A stretch of 64,000 nt of DNA, from contig NZ_JACHGM010000002.1 in NCBI RefSeq assembly GCF_014202295.1, forward strand, positions 285,039 to 349,038, given 5' to 3'. A model generated the notes under the pieces. That model searched no databases, was not told the DNA's origin, and saw nothing but the letters and a program-made list of their open reading frames with translations. Both the position numbers and the translations under genes were made by a program. This DNA is from Borreliella afzelii (GTDB lineage Bacteria > Spirochaetota > Spirochaetia > Borreliales > Borreliaceae). Positions 17,320 to 27,007 of this stretch are shown piece after piece. Each line of letters starts with the position of its first letter. The stretch's first letter is position 1.

Positions 17320-18690
17320 ATGGACATTAAAACTTTAAAAGGCTTTAAAGATTATTTGCCTAAGGATTCTTTGATTCGAATTCATATTGTTAGGCAGATA
17401 TTTAGCGTTCTTAATTCTTATAATTTTGACTTAATAGATACTCCAGTTCTTGAATATTCAGAGTTGCTTTTAAAAAAGAGTGGGGATGAGGCCGAAAAGC
17501 AAATTTATAGGTTTAAAGATAATGGAGGCAGAGATGTTTCCATGCGATTTGATTTAACCGTTCCTTTTGCTAGATTTATAGCTACAAATGCTTCTAACTT
17601 AAAATTTCCTTTCAGACGTTCTCAATTTGGAAAAGTTTTTAGAGGAGAAAATTCTCAAAAGGGTAGATACAGAGAATTTATGCAATTCGATTTTGATATA
17701 GTTGGAGAGGATAGTTTTAGAGGTGATGCCGAGATTCTTTCTGTTGTATATTATGGGCTTGAAGAGATTTTTTTGAATTTTATAGAAGGTATTAATAAAA
17801 AATTCATTATTCATTATTCCCATCTTGGTATATTAAATTCTTTTTTTGAAAAGTTAGGAATTAAAGAAAAATCTCTTTTTATTTTAAGAAATATTGATAA
17901 AATAGATAAAATAGGAGTTGATAAGGTTAAAGAGGCTTTGCTTCTTAAGATTGAAAAAGAAGTAGTAGATTCAATCTTAAATTTAGTGAATTTGCAAGGT
18001 ACTTTTAAAGAGAAAATACAAGCTTTAAAAAGCATTTTGGGTGATAATGAGTCTGTCAAGAGAGTAGAAGATGTTTTTCAGCATCTTAGTTTATTAAAAA
18101 TTCAGGATTCTTTTAACTTAAATCTTAAAATATCGCGTGGGCTTGATTATTATACAGGTATTGTTTTTGAATCTGAGGTATTTGATAGTAATATGGGTAG
18201 TGTTTGTAGTGGGGGGAGGTATGATAATTTGGTTTCTTCGTTTTCAAGCTCTATTCAAAAGATTTCAGGAGTTGGAGGATCTTTTGGTGTTGACAGAATA
18301 AAGGATATAATTGATCTTGAAAAGTTTAGTTATGTTAAAATATTTGTCACCAAGGCTAGATCTAAAGTTTTAATTGTAAACTTAGATAGTGCTTTACAAG
18401 ATTATTATTATGAACTTGCTACTAGGTTTAGGAATCATGATTATTCTAAGGTTAAAAATATTTCTTGTGAAGTCTATTTTAAAAATAAAAATGGCAAAAA
18501 TATTAAAGAACAAATAGAATATGCTTTAAGCAAAGAGATAAGATTTTTAGTTTTTGTTGGTCAAGAAGAATACAAAGAAAATAAAATGAAAGTAAGAGAT
18601 TTGACAAAAAAAGAAGAGTTGTTACTTTCTTTTGAAGAGTCAATAAATGTTATCAAATGTAGTGAAAAGTTGCTATGCACACCTTTTTAA
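17320..18690 (+). CDS. hisS: Histidyl-tRNA synthetase
   Basis: Charges tRNA-His in the cytoplasm. Class II synthetase core is clear: motif 2 region VFRGENSQKGRYREFMQFDF, histidine-specific motifs GLDYYTGIVFE and GGRYDNLV, and motif 3 GVGGSFGVDRI, followed by an anticodon-binding domain. At 456 residues it belongs to the longer bacterial subgroup. GAGGG at 17306-17310 is nine bases before ATG 17320. Monocistronic, divergent from the penicillin-binding protein gene. Confidence 0.96.
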   Translation: MDIKTLKGFKDYLPKDSLIRIHIVRQIFSVLNSYNFDLIDTPVLEYSELLLKKSGDEAEKQIYRFKDNGGRDVSMRFDLTVPFARFIATNASNLKFPFRRSQFGKVFRGENSQKGRYREFMQFDFDIVGEDSFRGDAEILSVVYYGLEEIFLNFIEGINKKFIIHYSHLGILNSFFEKLGIKEKSLFILRNIDKIDKIGVDKVKEALLLKIEKEVVDSILNLVNLQGTFKEKIQALKSILGDNESVKRVEDVFQHLSLLKIQDSFNLNLKISRGLDYYTGIVFESEVFDSNMGSVCSGGRYDNLVSSFSSSIQKISGVGGSFGVDRIKDIIDLEKFSYVKIFVTKARSKVLIVNLDSALQDYYYELATRFRNHDYSKVKNISCEVYFKNKNGKNIKEQIEYALSKEIRFLVFVGQEEYKENKMKVRDLTKKEELLLSFEESINVIKCSEKLLCTPF

Positions 18691-18734
18691 TCTTCAATGC
18701 TAATTGTTTTGAAAAATTTTGACATATATTAAGA

Positions 18735-19862
18735 TTAATTTGCATTTTTATCTATTTTTCTAATTGTGATTGCATTTAAGGTGAGTTTGTTCTTTTTATA
18801 TTCTATTTGTCCAAGTATTTCAACACTGTCTTTAAAATCAATGTCAATATCAAAAGTTGTTTTTGTTGGGATAATTCCTGAGAGTACATTTTTATTGTAT
18901 CCTACATAAAAGTCAAACTGAATTATGTTGTCTTTTTTTTCGATATTATTTACTAATCCTTCCCATTTTACATATACATTTGAATAGATTGATGGATCTT
19001 TTTTAATATCTTTTAAGTCTAGATATTCATTAAAGCTAATAAAGTCTGGCCTTGAGATAAAACTTGCAAGATTCTTAGCTTTTAATTTTATGGATTCTGA
19101 TGCATTTGAATTTAATATTTTATTTATTTCTACTCTTGCAAAATTATCTTTTCCTATTTTTAAATAATTTTTGATTTTTTCGAAAGAATTTTTAATTTCT
19201 TCGCTGGTTAGTATTAATATAAATTGGCCTTCTTCATTTTTTATTTTTTCTTTGTTATTTATTTTAATGTCGTCAATGTAAGCCGCAATATTGTTTAAAT
19301 TTTTGTTTATTTCTGCTTTTAGATTTGTGGATGTTGTTGTTTTTTGTTCGTAAAAAATAAAATAGATTGCTAACATTGAGATAAATACAATTCCCCCAAT
19401 GGCAATTATTATGATTAGCTTTGTTAAATTTTTATTGGGTATTGTTTTAATTATTGGGAACAATTTCTCATATAGGTTGCTATTTTTAAAAAAAACATAT
19501 CCTTTGACAGGATTTTTTCGAATAATTTCAAGAGACATCTCTGATCGATCCACTTCTTGATTTTCTTCTATCATTTTAAGCCATATCTGAATAGCTTTTT
19601 CTTCTTTGCCTTGGCTTACTAAAAGTATAGCAATAGCTTGTTTTATATTTGATTCGCTTGGGTTTAAAGTGTAAGCTTTTTTAAGATATGTTTGGGCATT
19701 GCCAAGGTTTCCAATACGAAGATAAGACATTCCTAAAACATAGTGATACAAATAGTAATTTTTGTAGAAAAAAATTTCTTTTTCTAGTAGCTTTATTGCT
19801 TGTGAATATTTTTTTGAATTATAGTAATAAATAGCCTTGTTAATAATTTTATTAGATTCCAT
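18735..19862 (-). CDS. TPR-repeat membrane protein of unknown function
   Basis: About 375 residues. The N-terminal ~100 residues contain TPR units (YYNSKKYSQAIKLLEKEI, YVLGMSYLRIGNLGNAQTYL), a single membrane helix follows (around residues 148-171 from this start), and the last ~200 residues would be periplasmic with a beta-rich end (VKWEGLVNNIEKKDNIIQFD). This topology suggests a scaffold linking cytoplasmic and periplasmic partners. The start is unclear: GTG at 19883 would add seven residues, and neither start has a good ribosome binding site. It is divergent from another TPR gene at 20047. No family name recognised. Confidence 0.75.
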   Translation of the reverse strand: MESNKIINKAIYYYNSKKYSQAIKLLEKEIFFYKNYYLYHYVLGMSYLRIGNLGNAQTYLKKAYTLNPSESNIKQAIAILLVSQGKEEKAIQIWLKMIEENQEVDRSEMSLEIIRKNPVKGYVFFKNSNLYEKLFPIIKTIPNKNLTKLIIIIAIGGIVFISMLAIYFIFYEQKTTTSTNLKAEINKNLNNIAAYIDDIKINNKEKIKNEEGQFILILTSEEIKNSFEKIKNYLKIGKDNFARVEINKILNSNASESIKLKAKNLASFISRPDFISFNEYLDLKDIKKDPSIYSNVYVKWEGLVNNIEKKDNIIQFDFYVGYNKNVLSGIIPTKTTFDIDIDFKDSVEILGQIEYKKNKLTLNAITIRKIDKNAN

Positions 19863-19967
19863 ATAGCTAGAATTTGACCCCACAATTTTCTTTTTAATAT
19901 TATAATATAAGAGGTTCTTTTAAAAGAATAATAAATAGAATATTGCTATTTTGCCCTAATTTCTTGT

Positions 19968-19995
19968 TTGACTAAAAATTGATAAATGCTATAAT
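19968..19995 (+). promoter_or_regulatory. Strong sigma-70 type promoter before the TPR-greA-recA gene cluster
   Basis: TTGACT at 19968-19973 and TATAAT at 19990-19995 are separated by 16 bases, and TGC immediately before TATAAT makes it an extended -10. Predicted transcript start is near 20002. This is one of the best promoters in the window and probably drives 20047 onward. Confidence 0.7.
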
Positions 19996-20046
19996 TATAT
20001 AAAGTGTATCGGGGGTTTGTATATATTTTTTTAAAATGGTGGGGAT

Positions 20047-20991
20047 GTGTTATCAGAAAGAATCGTTGAATTGATTAAAGAGATTTATTTAGATTTTAGA
20101 AAAGGCAATTTTAAAGAAGCTTTAGTGAAATCTGAAGAAGCGCATTCTCTTGATTTTGATAATATTGAAATTTTAACAGCTTTGAAAAGCTCTGTGTATT
20201 GGAATGGGCAAGTTGAAAGTCTTGATAGAATAGGTCAGGATTATGAAAAGGCAGAATTTTTAATAAGAGAGTGGAATAATTTTGCAGGTCGATATCTGAA
20301 AAAGATGGGTTGTGATTTTTTGCAAGGTCGTAATTCTATAAAATATTTTGTGTTTCAGACTTGTCTTTACATATATAAAAATATATACAAACTGCATCCA
20401 GAAAATTTGGATCTTTTAATAAAAATTGCTAAGTCTTATAAAGGTATGGGGAATTACGAGAAAGCAATTAATGTCTTTTTGAAAATATTAGGGAATGCTA
20501 AGGAAAACTCAGATGTTGTTGCAGAGCTTGCTGATTCTTATGCGTTGGTTGATGAAATTAAAGAGGCCAAAGTCTTATTCAGAGAGGCTTTTTTTATCAA
20601 TCCTCAAAAGATAGATATATATTCTCTTGAGTCCGATATGATTTTAAGATTAATAGATCTTATTAAGTCTGACAGAAACATTTCAGATGATCTTATAAAA
20701 GAATGGATTCCTGTTTATGGCTCTCTTAATGGTGTTTTTAATGTTAAAAGAGAATTAAGGCCTATAGAGCTTGGACAGCTAAAGCAGTCTGTTTACAGTT
20801 TGCGCAACGAACTTAAAGAAAAGTCTTATAGATCAATAAATGAGAGCATACTACTTCCAAGGCTTATTAATAAGTATTTTTGGCTTATTGATCATTATGT
20901 AAGGATAAAAGAGGATAGAGCACGCATTGATGAAATTTTGTTATACATAAAAGAAATAGACTTGGGGATTTATCAACAGTATGTAAATTAG
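20047..20991 (+). CDS. TPR-repeat protein of unknown function
   Basis: A 314-residue soluble protein with no signal peptide. TPR-like helices are recognisable, for example LLIKIAKSYKGMGNYEKAIN and VAELADSYALVDEIKEAKVL. Such proteins mediate protein-protein contacts; no partner is evident. The start is GTG 20047 after a G-rich stretch GGTGGGG (20038-20044) at short spacing; no ATG in frame is available. The gene lies 36 bases before the greA fusion and probably shares its promoter at 19968-19995. Confidence 0.75.
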   Translation: MLSERIVELIKEIYLDFRKGNFKEALVKSEEAHSLDFDNIEILTALKSSVYWNGQVESLDRIGQDYEKAEFLIREWNNFAGRYLKKMGCDFLQGRNSIKYFVFQTCLYIYKNIYKLHPENLDLLIKIAKSYKGMGNYEKAINVFLKILGNAKENSDVVAELADSYALVDEIKEAKVLFREAFFINPQKIDIYSLESDMILRLIDLIKSDRNISDDLIKEWIPVYGSLNGVFNVKRELRPIELGQLKQSVYSLRNELKEKSYRSINESILLPRLINKYFWLIDHYVRIKEDRARIDEILLYIKEIDLGIYQQYVN

Positions 20992-21027
20992 TTGCTTGAT
21001 GCTAAAAATTGATATTAGGAGAGTTTA

Positions 21028-23730
21028 ATGTCTAATGTTACCATAGAAAAATTAGATAGTATTTTACAAGAAGATAAGTGGACAAGAATAGTTGTTAATA
21101 ATTATTCTCTTGCTAAAATAAAAGAATTGGATGATTTGATAGATAATATAATTGATGAGGGGTTAACAGAGGATGTGCTTGATATTTGCGGCAGGCATTT
21201 AAAAGATGTTAAAAAAAGCATAGCAGGTCTTTATATTTCTGGAATGCTTATATATAGTAGGCGACCTTTAAATGACATGAATTTGCTTGCCGTTATTGAT
21301 TTATTTTCTCAAAACTTAAAGTGGGCTCTTGTTGAGCATATATGCAATGAAATGCTTTCTATTTCTGAGAATAAGCATGCTCTTTATACCCTTGCAAAAA
21401 TATATGCCCAAAATAATGAAAACGATAAGCTTCCAAATATTTGGACTAGAATTGTTGAAGCAGACATTGATGACACTGTATTTGTAAGGCAGCTGGCTAC
21501 TTATTATGAAACTATTGATTTGCAAAAATCAATTTTTTATTTTAGAAAAGCTATTTATCGTTTTATTGATAAAAAACAGATGTCAGGAATCAGAGAAGTA
21601 TGGGCAAAGCTTATTCATTATGTTTCAGATGATTTTGATTCTTTTTTGCTTATTTTGCAAAAAATTGAAAAAGATCTTGGATTTAAAAAGGCTATAGTCC
21701 TTTATGAAGATTTATTTGATCATTATTCTTTGACTGATAATATTGATGAGACAATAGAAATTTTAAAAGGTATTTTAAAGCTTGACAATAAAAATCATAA
21801 GGCAAGAGAAAATTTAGTTAAATTTTTAAGAGAAAGATATAAGGATGTGAAGAATATTGAGGATTATCTTGTAAAGTCTGATATTGAAAACTTAGATAAA
21901 AATTTTGTTGATGTATATTCAGACTTTGAAAAATATTTGTTTTTTGCAAAGGGAAATTTTGTTTATCATCAGACTTGGTCTGTTGGAATCGTAAGAGATG
22001 TAAATGATCATGGCATTACGGTTGATTTTGTTTCTAAAAGAGGTCATTTTATTGGTTTTGATATGGCAATGTCGGCTCTTTCTCCCCTTAGTAGAGAGGA
22101 TATTAGGGTATTAAAAGCCATAACACCCAAAGAGGAACTTGCAGATAGAGTAAAAAAAGATATTGAGTGGGCTATAAAAGTTATAATTAAAAGTTATAAA
22201 GCTATTGATTTGAAGGGAATAAAAAAGGAGCTAGTACCAAGCTTAATGACTCAAAGTTCATGGAATTCATGGAGCTTAAAAGCAAAGCAAATCTTAAAGG
22301 ATAATCCCCATTTTGTTATGGATTCTGGCAAGCTTGATTGTTATGTATATAATGAGAGATCTTCCAATTTGAATGAAAAAATGTATGATAAATTCAAGAT
22401 TGAGAAAGATTTTTATAAAAGATACGAGATATTTATAAACTATTGTAATGTTAAGGGAATTGTTAAGGATTTGCATATTGAAGAAGAGATGCTTAACTAT
22501 TTTTTAATTTATGTTAACAATTTTACAAAGGTTGATCATCATGTTATAAGTTCTTACGTTATTCTTAAATCTTTAGGTAATTTTTCTGAAGAATTGTCAT
22601 CAAAAGTTAATATAGAAAAAGATGTTAATTTAGAATTCCTTTTAAAGGAGTATTCAAAAGGAATAGTAGATCTTTTTGATTCAATTTTGAATGCAGAAAT
22701 TAAAAAAGAATTGGTCGTTTTAATTAAAAGAGAACTTAGCAATTGGATTTTGTACTATAAGGAGCTTTTTCCTCACTCTGTTAATAAGAAATTGGTTGAA
22801 TCACTTTACAAAGAAGATCCTAAAGAAGTGGAAAAATTATTTAATTATGTTATAAAAAATTATAAGATTTATAAAGATGCCTATATTTGGATTTTAAAGC
22901 ACTTTAAAACCTATTCTATTGATCTGAGTTATTCAGATTCAGATCTTTTAGCCAATTTGATTAAAATTTTAACAGATAGTGTTATTAAAATTAATAATAA
23001 AAATAATTCTGTTGCAAGTAAAAGAATTTATAAAATGGTAATTAATCTTTTAGTTAAAGATGGGTATCTTAAATCAGTTTTAGAGTACGTGAGGGATGAA
23101 GAGCTTGCAAAGAGAGTTTATATGACTTGTTTTTATGTAAAAGATTTTCCTCCCAAGGATCTTTTAGATATTAAATCTATAATAAGGCAATTGTTTGATT
23201 CTGTTGAGTTTGAAGATGAAAAGATGCAGCTTGCAGGGGAGAGAATGGAAATTGGATTTTTAACCATATTAAGTTCTTTGAATAAAAAGCAAAAAGAGCT
23301 TAAGCATTTAAAGGAAGTTGAAATTCCAGAAAATTCGAAAGAAATTGGGAAAGCTCGTGAACTTGGCGATTTAAAAGAAAATGCTGAATATCATTCTGCT
23401 AAGGAAAAACAACAGTTTTTAACAAAAAGATTAAACTCCTTAATGTTGGAAATAGAAAATGCAAAAGTTATAGATACTAAAGATCTTCAAAGTTCTGTTG
23501 TTGGTTTTGGGACTAAAGTTATCATTTTAAATGAAGTTACAGGCAAAGATGAATCTTATTTGATACTTGGACCTTGGGAATCAAACCCTGATGAAGGCAT
23601 TATTTCATATAAATCGCCTTTTGGAGAAAATTTGCTTGATTCTAGAGAAGGAGATAGTCTCAATTTTATTATAAATAATACTAATTTTAAATATTTTGTA
23701 AAGAAAATAGAACCCATAAAATTTAGCTAG
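21028..23730 (+). CDS. greA: Transcription elongation factor GreA with a very long N-terminal extension
   Basis: GreA rescues backtracked RNA polymerase by stimulating transcript cleavage. Ordinary GreA has about 158 residues; this protein has 900. Residues ~735-900 are a full GreA: the coiled coil carries [16 protein letters not shown] with acidic tip residues D781 and E784 equivalent to E. coli D41 and E44, followed by the FKBP-like domain. Residues 1-730 are helical, partly TPR/HEAT-like ([20 protein letters not shown]) with a beta-rich insert near 310-345. Fusion to a large helical platform is known in spirochetes. AGGAGAG precedes ATG 21028. The long reading frame is uninterrupted, so this is not an assembly error. 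Confidence 0.92.
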   Translation: MSNVTIEKLDSILQEDKWTRIVVNNYSLAKIKELDDLIDNIIDEGLTEDVLDICGRHLKDVKKSIAGLYISGMLIYSRRPLNDMNLLAVIDLFSQNLKWALVEHICNEMLSISENKHALYTLAKIYAQNNENDKLPNIWTRIVEADIDDTVFVRQLATYYETIDLQKSIFYFRKAIYRFIDKKQMSGIREVWAKLIHYVSDDFDSFLLILQKIEKDLGFKKAIVLYEDLFDHYSLTDNIDETIEILKGILKLDNKNHKARENLVKFLRERYKDVKNIEDYLVKSDIENLDKNFVDVYSDFEKYLFFAKGNFVYHQTWSVGIVRDVNDHGITVDFVSKRGHFIGFDMAMSALSPLSREDIRVLKAITPKEELADRVKKDIEWAIKVIIKSYKAIDLKGIKKELVPSLMTQSSWNSWSLKAKQILKDNPHFVMDSGKLDCYVYNERSSNLNEKMYDKFKIEKDFYKRYEIFINYCNVKGIVKDLHIEEEMLNYFLIYVNNFTKVDHHVISSYVILKSLGNFSEELSSKVNIEKDVNLEFLLKEYSKGIVDLFDSILNAEIKKELVVLIKRELSNWILYYKELFPHSVNKKLVESLYKEDPKEVEKLFNYVIKNYKIYKDAYIWILKHFKTYSIDLSYSDSDLLANLIKILTDSVIKINNKNNSVASKRIYKMVINLLVKDGYLKSVLEYVRDEELAKRVYMTCFYVKDFPPKDLLDIKSIIRQLFDSVEFEDEKMQLAGERMEIGFLTILSSLNKKQKELKHLKEVEIPENSKEIGKARELGDLKENAEYHSAKEKQQFLTKRLNSLMLEIENAKVIDTKDLQSSVVGFGTKVIILNEVTGKDESYLILGPWESNPDEGIISYKSPFGENLLDSREGDSLNFIINNTNFKYFVKKIEPIKFS

Positions 23731-23743
23731 GAAAAATTTAAGG

Positions 23744-24841
23744 ATGTCAAAGTTAAAGGAAAAAAGAGAAAAAGTTGCTGTTAGTATAGAGAGATCAAGC
23801 AAAGAGGAAGCTGTTGAGCTTGCAAGAGTTCAAATAGAAAAAACTTTTGGGAAAGGAAGTCTTATTAAGATGGGGGAATCCCCTGTTGGGAAAGGCATAA
23901 AGAGTATTTCAAGTGGATCTATTGTATTAGATGAAGCTCTTGGCATTGGTGGATATCCTAGGGGGCGCATAATAGAAATTTTTGGCCCTGAGTCGTCTGG
24001 CAAGACCACTTTAACTCTACAAGCAATTGCTGAGGTGCAAAAAGAAGGAGGCATAGCTGCTTTTATTGATGCAGAGCATGCTCTTGATCCTGTTTATGCA
24101 AAAGCTTTGGGGGTTAATGTTGCAGAACTTTGGCTTAGTCAGCCTGATACTGGAGAACAAGCTCTTGAGATTGCCGAACATTTAATTAGAAGTGGTGGTA
24201 TTGATTTAATTGTAGTTGATTCTGTGGCAGCTTTGACCCCAAAATTAGAGATAGATGGGGAAATGGGGGATTCTCAGATTGGTCTTCAAGCAAGGTTAAT
24301 GAGTAAGGCTCTTAGAAAGATTACAGGTATACTTTCTAAATCTAATACTTGTATTATGTTTATTAATCAAATAAGAATGAGGATTGGTATTATGTTTGGC
24401 AATCCTGAGACTACTACTGGTGGGAATGCTTTAAAATTTTATGCATCTCTTAGGCTTGAGGTTAGAAAAGTCGAACAAATAACCAGATCAGGCTCAAGCG
24501 ATGATGTTATTGGCAATAAGATCAGAGTTAAGATTGTGAAGAATAAGGTTGCCCCACCTTTTCGTAAAGTAGAATTGGTAATTTATTTTGGGAAAGGTAT
24601 TTCTAGGGAAGCTGGTATTTTGGATGCTGCTATTAAGCATAATTTAATACAAAAAACAGGTTCTTGGTATTCATTAGGAGATAATAAGTTGGGACAGGGA
24701 AGAGAGAGTGTTATTGAGTATCTTAGTAAAGAAGTAGAACTTACAAATGATTTGGATAAAAGACTTAGAAAAGTAATTTTTAATAATTTTGATCAAGAGG
24801 ATGTTAGTTTTATTGAATATAAGGAAAATGAAAGTGAGTAG
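23744..24841 (+). CDS. recA: Recombinase RecA
   Basis: ATP-dependent strand exchange protein for homologous recombination and repair. The 365-residue protein has Walker [10 protein letters not shown] (residues 81-89), Walker [11 protein letters not shown], the MAW region and L2 loop [22 protein letters not shown] at the end of greA lies upstream of ATG 23744, which follows the greA stop by 13 bases. No SOS box was recognised upstream, in line with the lack of a LexA-type SOS response in Borrelia (recalled knowledge). Confidence 0.98.
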   Translation: MSKLKEKREKVAVSIERSSKEEAVELARVQIEKTFGKGSLIKMGESPVGKGIKSISSGSIVLDEALGIGGYPRGRIIEIFGPESSGKTTLTLQAIAEVQKEGGIAAFIDAEHALDPVYAKALGVNVAELWLSQPDTGEQALEIAEHLIRSGGIDLIVVDSVAALTPKLEIDGEMGDSQIGLQARLMSKALRKITGILSKSNTCIMFINQIRMRIGIMFGNPETTTGGNALKFYASLRLEVRKVEQITRSGSSDDVIGNKIRVKIVKNKVAPPFRKVELVIYFGKGISREAGILDAAIKHNLIQKTGSWYSLGDNKLGQGRESVIEYLSKEVELTNDLDKRLRKVIFNNFDQEDVSFIEYKENESE

Positions 24842-24855
24842 CAGGAAAAATTTAA

Positions 24856-25620
24856 ATGTCTGAATTAAATAGTTACTCTATCAGTCTTGATAATTTTACA
24901 GGTGGAATAGAGCTTTTTTTTGAATATGTTAATATAAATAGACATGTTTTAAGAACTTTGAGTTTAAATCAAATAATTGAAGAATTTATAGTTGTTTCAA
25001 GTGACCTTAATATAAGTATTAGGGGATTGATTGATTTTTTTTATCTTGCTAATAATTTGTTTTATTGGAAAACTCAAATTTTATTCCCATTAAAGCTTGA
25101 ATGTAAAGATAAAGCAGAACGTAAAGTTGTGGAAAGGTTAGTAGGTTATAGTAAGAATAGAGAAAATGAAAAATTACAATTAAATCAAATAAAGAATTTT
25201 AAATTCTATGACTTAAAAATGATTGAAGATTTTATTTTTGGCAATAGTGGCAATTTTGTTAAAAATATTAATACTATTGCTAATGATAATAAAAAGAAAA
25301 ATTCGAAGAGAAAGCCTAATGTATTGAAAGAAAAAGTTATTAATAAAAATTCTTTGTATAATAAAAAATTTAAAGTTGTTTGTAATAAATATGAATTGAA
25401 AATTTTTGAGAAAAAGATGAAAATTATTTCTATTTTAAATAAAGAGAGCCGTGTAATTTTTGATTCTCTTTTAGATTTTAATGCTGATAATTATTCTTTT
25501 GAGAGATTTTCTTATTTTTTAGTATCTCTTGAGTGCAAAATGCTTAATATTGTAAATTTAGGATATCTGAATAATAAATTAGTATTGTATCGAGGTTGTA
25601 AAATTAATGATTGCACTTAA
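24856..25620 (+). CDS. scpA: Divergent segregation and condensation protein A (ScpA)
   Basis: ScpA is the kleisin that bridges SMC heads in chromosome condensation. The 254-residue protein begins with a kleisin-like N-domain: SISLDNFTGGIELFFEYVN, corresponding to the FeGPLDLLL motif, then a helix ending ANNLFYWKTQILFPLK, corresponding to LEIKSRMLLP. The middle is Lys/Asn-rich and the C-terminus (SFERFSYFLVSLECKMLNIV) fits the winged-helix segment. In many genomes the order is scpA-scpB-rluB; here rluB follows directly, overlapping by 14 bases, and no scpB is present. Sequence similarity is low, so the call rests on motif plus position. Confidence 0.65.
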   Translation: MSELNSYSISLDNFTGGIELFFEYVNINRHVLRTLSLNQIIEEFIVVSSDLNISIRGLIDFFYLANNLFYWKTQILFPLKLECKDKAERKVVERLVGYSKNRENEKLQLNQIKNFKFYDLKMIEDFIFGNSGNFVKNINTIANDNKKKNSKRKPNVLKEKVINKNSLYNKKFKVVCNKYELKIFEKKMKIISILNKESRVIFDSLLDFNADNYSFERFSYFLVSLECKMLNIVNLGYLNNKLVLYRGCKINDCT

Positions 25621-26356
25621 AACCCCCAGAATTCATGTGTTTTTAGCTGAAAAGGGAGTAGGGTCAAGAAGATTTTGCGAGGAACTGATAAGGAAGAAGC
25701 TTGTAAGAGTTAATGGCTCTATTGCCAAGCTTGGGGATAAGGTAGCTTTAGGAGACAGAATAATTTATAAGAAACAGATTTATGTTTTTAAAGACCTTCA
25801 AAGTAAGAGTAGAGTTTATTTGGCTCTTAACAAGCCTAGAAATTATTTATGTTCAAATTTTGATGCTAATGGAAGAAAGCTAGCAATATCTTTGGTTCAG
25901 CCTTTGTTTAAAGAGCGTGTATTTTCAATTGGTAGGCTTGATTTTAAAAGCTCTGGGCTTTTATTATTCACTAATGACGGTAAATTTGCAAATGATATTA
26001 TTCATCCAAGGCAAAAAGTTGAAAGAGAATATATTATAGAATCAAAAAAAGATATTGATGAGAATTTGCTTATTTCTTTTAAGTTGGGTATAAAGATAAA
26101 AAAAGAATTTTTTAAATTAAAATCTTATGAAATTTTAAATAAAAATTCTGCCAGATTGATTTTAGATGAAGGAAAAAATAGGGAAATAAGAAAAGTGTTT
26201 TTAAGCAAAAATGTTTTTTTAAAAAAAATTCATAGAATTAGAATTGGCAATATTAATTTAGATAGCTTAAAGGAAGGTCAAGTAAAAATTGTTCCTTTGG
26301 TTAAGATAAATAGGTTGAAATCTATGTTGGAGAAGTCTAATGATAATAGCAATTGA
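25607..26356 (+). CDS. rluB: RsuA/RluB-family pseudouridine synthase
   Basis: Isomerises uridine to pseudouridine, most likely in 23S rRNA. The 249-residue protein has an N-terminal S4 RNA-binding domain (VFLAEKGVGSRRFCEELIRK) and the RsuA catalytic motif SIGRLDFKSSGLLLFTNDG with the catalytic Asp. The gene overlaps scpA by 14 bases and cmk by 17, so all three are translationally linked. RluB versus RsuA/RluE/RluF specificity cannot be settled by eye. Confidence 0.88.
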   Translation: MIALKTPRIHVFLAEKGVGSRRFCEELIRKKLVRVNGSIAKLGDKVALGDRIIYKKQIYVFKDLQSKSRVYLALNKPRNYLCSNFDANGRKLAISLVQPLFKERVFSIGRLDFKSSGLLLFTNDGKFANDIIHPRQKVEREYIIESKKDIDENLLISFKLGIKIKKEFFKLKSYEILNKNSARLILDEGKNREIRKVFLSKNVFLKKIHRIRIGNINLDSLKEGQVKIVPLVKINRLKSMLEKSNDNSN

Positions 26357-27005
26357 TGGGCCTTCAGCATCAGGAAAAAGTTCAATTGCAAGAGAGCTTA
26401 GTGTAAAACTAGGTTTTAAATTTATCAGTTCTGGTTATCTTTATAGAATAATAACTTTAATTGCCCAAAGATCTTTTATTAGTGGCTGCGATTTTATTAG
26501 TGAGAATAGACTTTTAAATTTGGTTCTTGAGAATGATATAAGCTTTAATGATTCTAGTTTTTTGCTTAATGGAGAGAATGTTGAAAATCAAATTTTAAAC
26601 GATAAGATTGATTTTCAGGTTTCTTTTTATTCTTCTTATATTGGAATAAGAAATATTGTGAATAAAAAATTAAGAGAGGTTGTTAAATTTAGCGATGATA
26701 ATTATATAATAGAAGGTAGAGATATTACTACTATTGTTTTTCCAGAATCTGAATTCAAAATATATCTGGATGCTTCTGTTAAAGTTCGAGCCTTGAGGCG
26801 ATATAAGCAAAGAAATGGAAATGAGACTTTAGAAGAATTAGAGCGTACTCTTAAAAAAAGAGATGATGTTGATAAGAACAAACAATATGGTAAGTTAGAA
26901 TTATCAAAAGGGGTTTTTTACCTTGATACAAGCTACAAAGGATTAGACGATGTATGTAATATTATAATAGAAAAGTTTAATTTGAAAAAAGTAAGAGAGA
27001 GGTGA
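26340..27005 (+). CDS. cmk: Cytidylate kinase
   Basis: Phosphorylates CMP/dCMP. The 221-residue protein has P-loop IAIDGPSASGKSSIA, the NMP-binding region and IIEGRDITTIVFPESEFKIY, followed by the lid KQRNGNETLEEL. GGAGAA lies before ATG 26340 inside rluB. Neighbouring rpsA directly downstream (cmk-rpsA) is a widespread bacterial arrangement. Confidence 0.95.
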   Translation: MIIAIDGPSASGKSSIARELSVKLGFKFISSGYLYRIITLIAQRSFISGCDFISENRLLNLVLENDISFNDSSFLLNGENVENQILNDKIDFQVSFYSSYIGIRNIVNKKLREVVKFSDDNYIIEGRDITTIVFPESEFKIYLDASVKVRALRRYKQRNGNETLEELERTLKKRDDVDKNKQYGKLELSKGVFYLDTSYKGLDDVCNIIIEKFNLKKVRER

Positions 27006-27007
27006 GA

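Noticed and set aside
20017..20034. Tiny frame (TTG to TAA, five codons) after GGGGG as a leader peptide
   Set aside because: Too short and without codon features or a downstream attenuator structure; probably chance.
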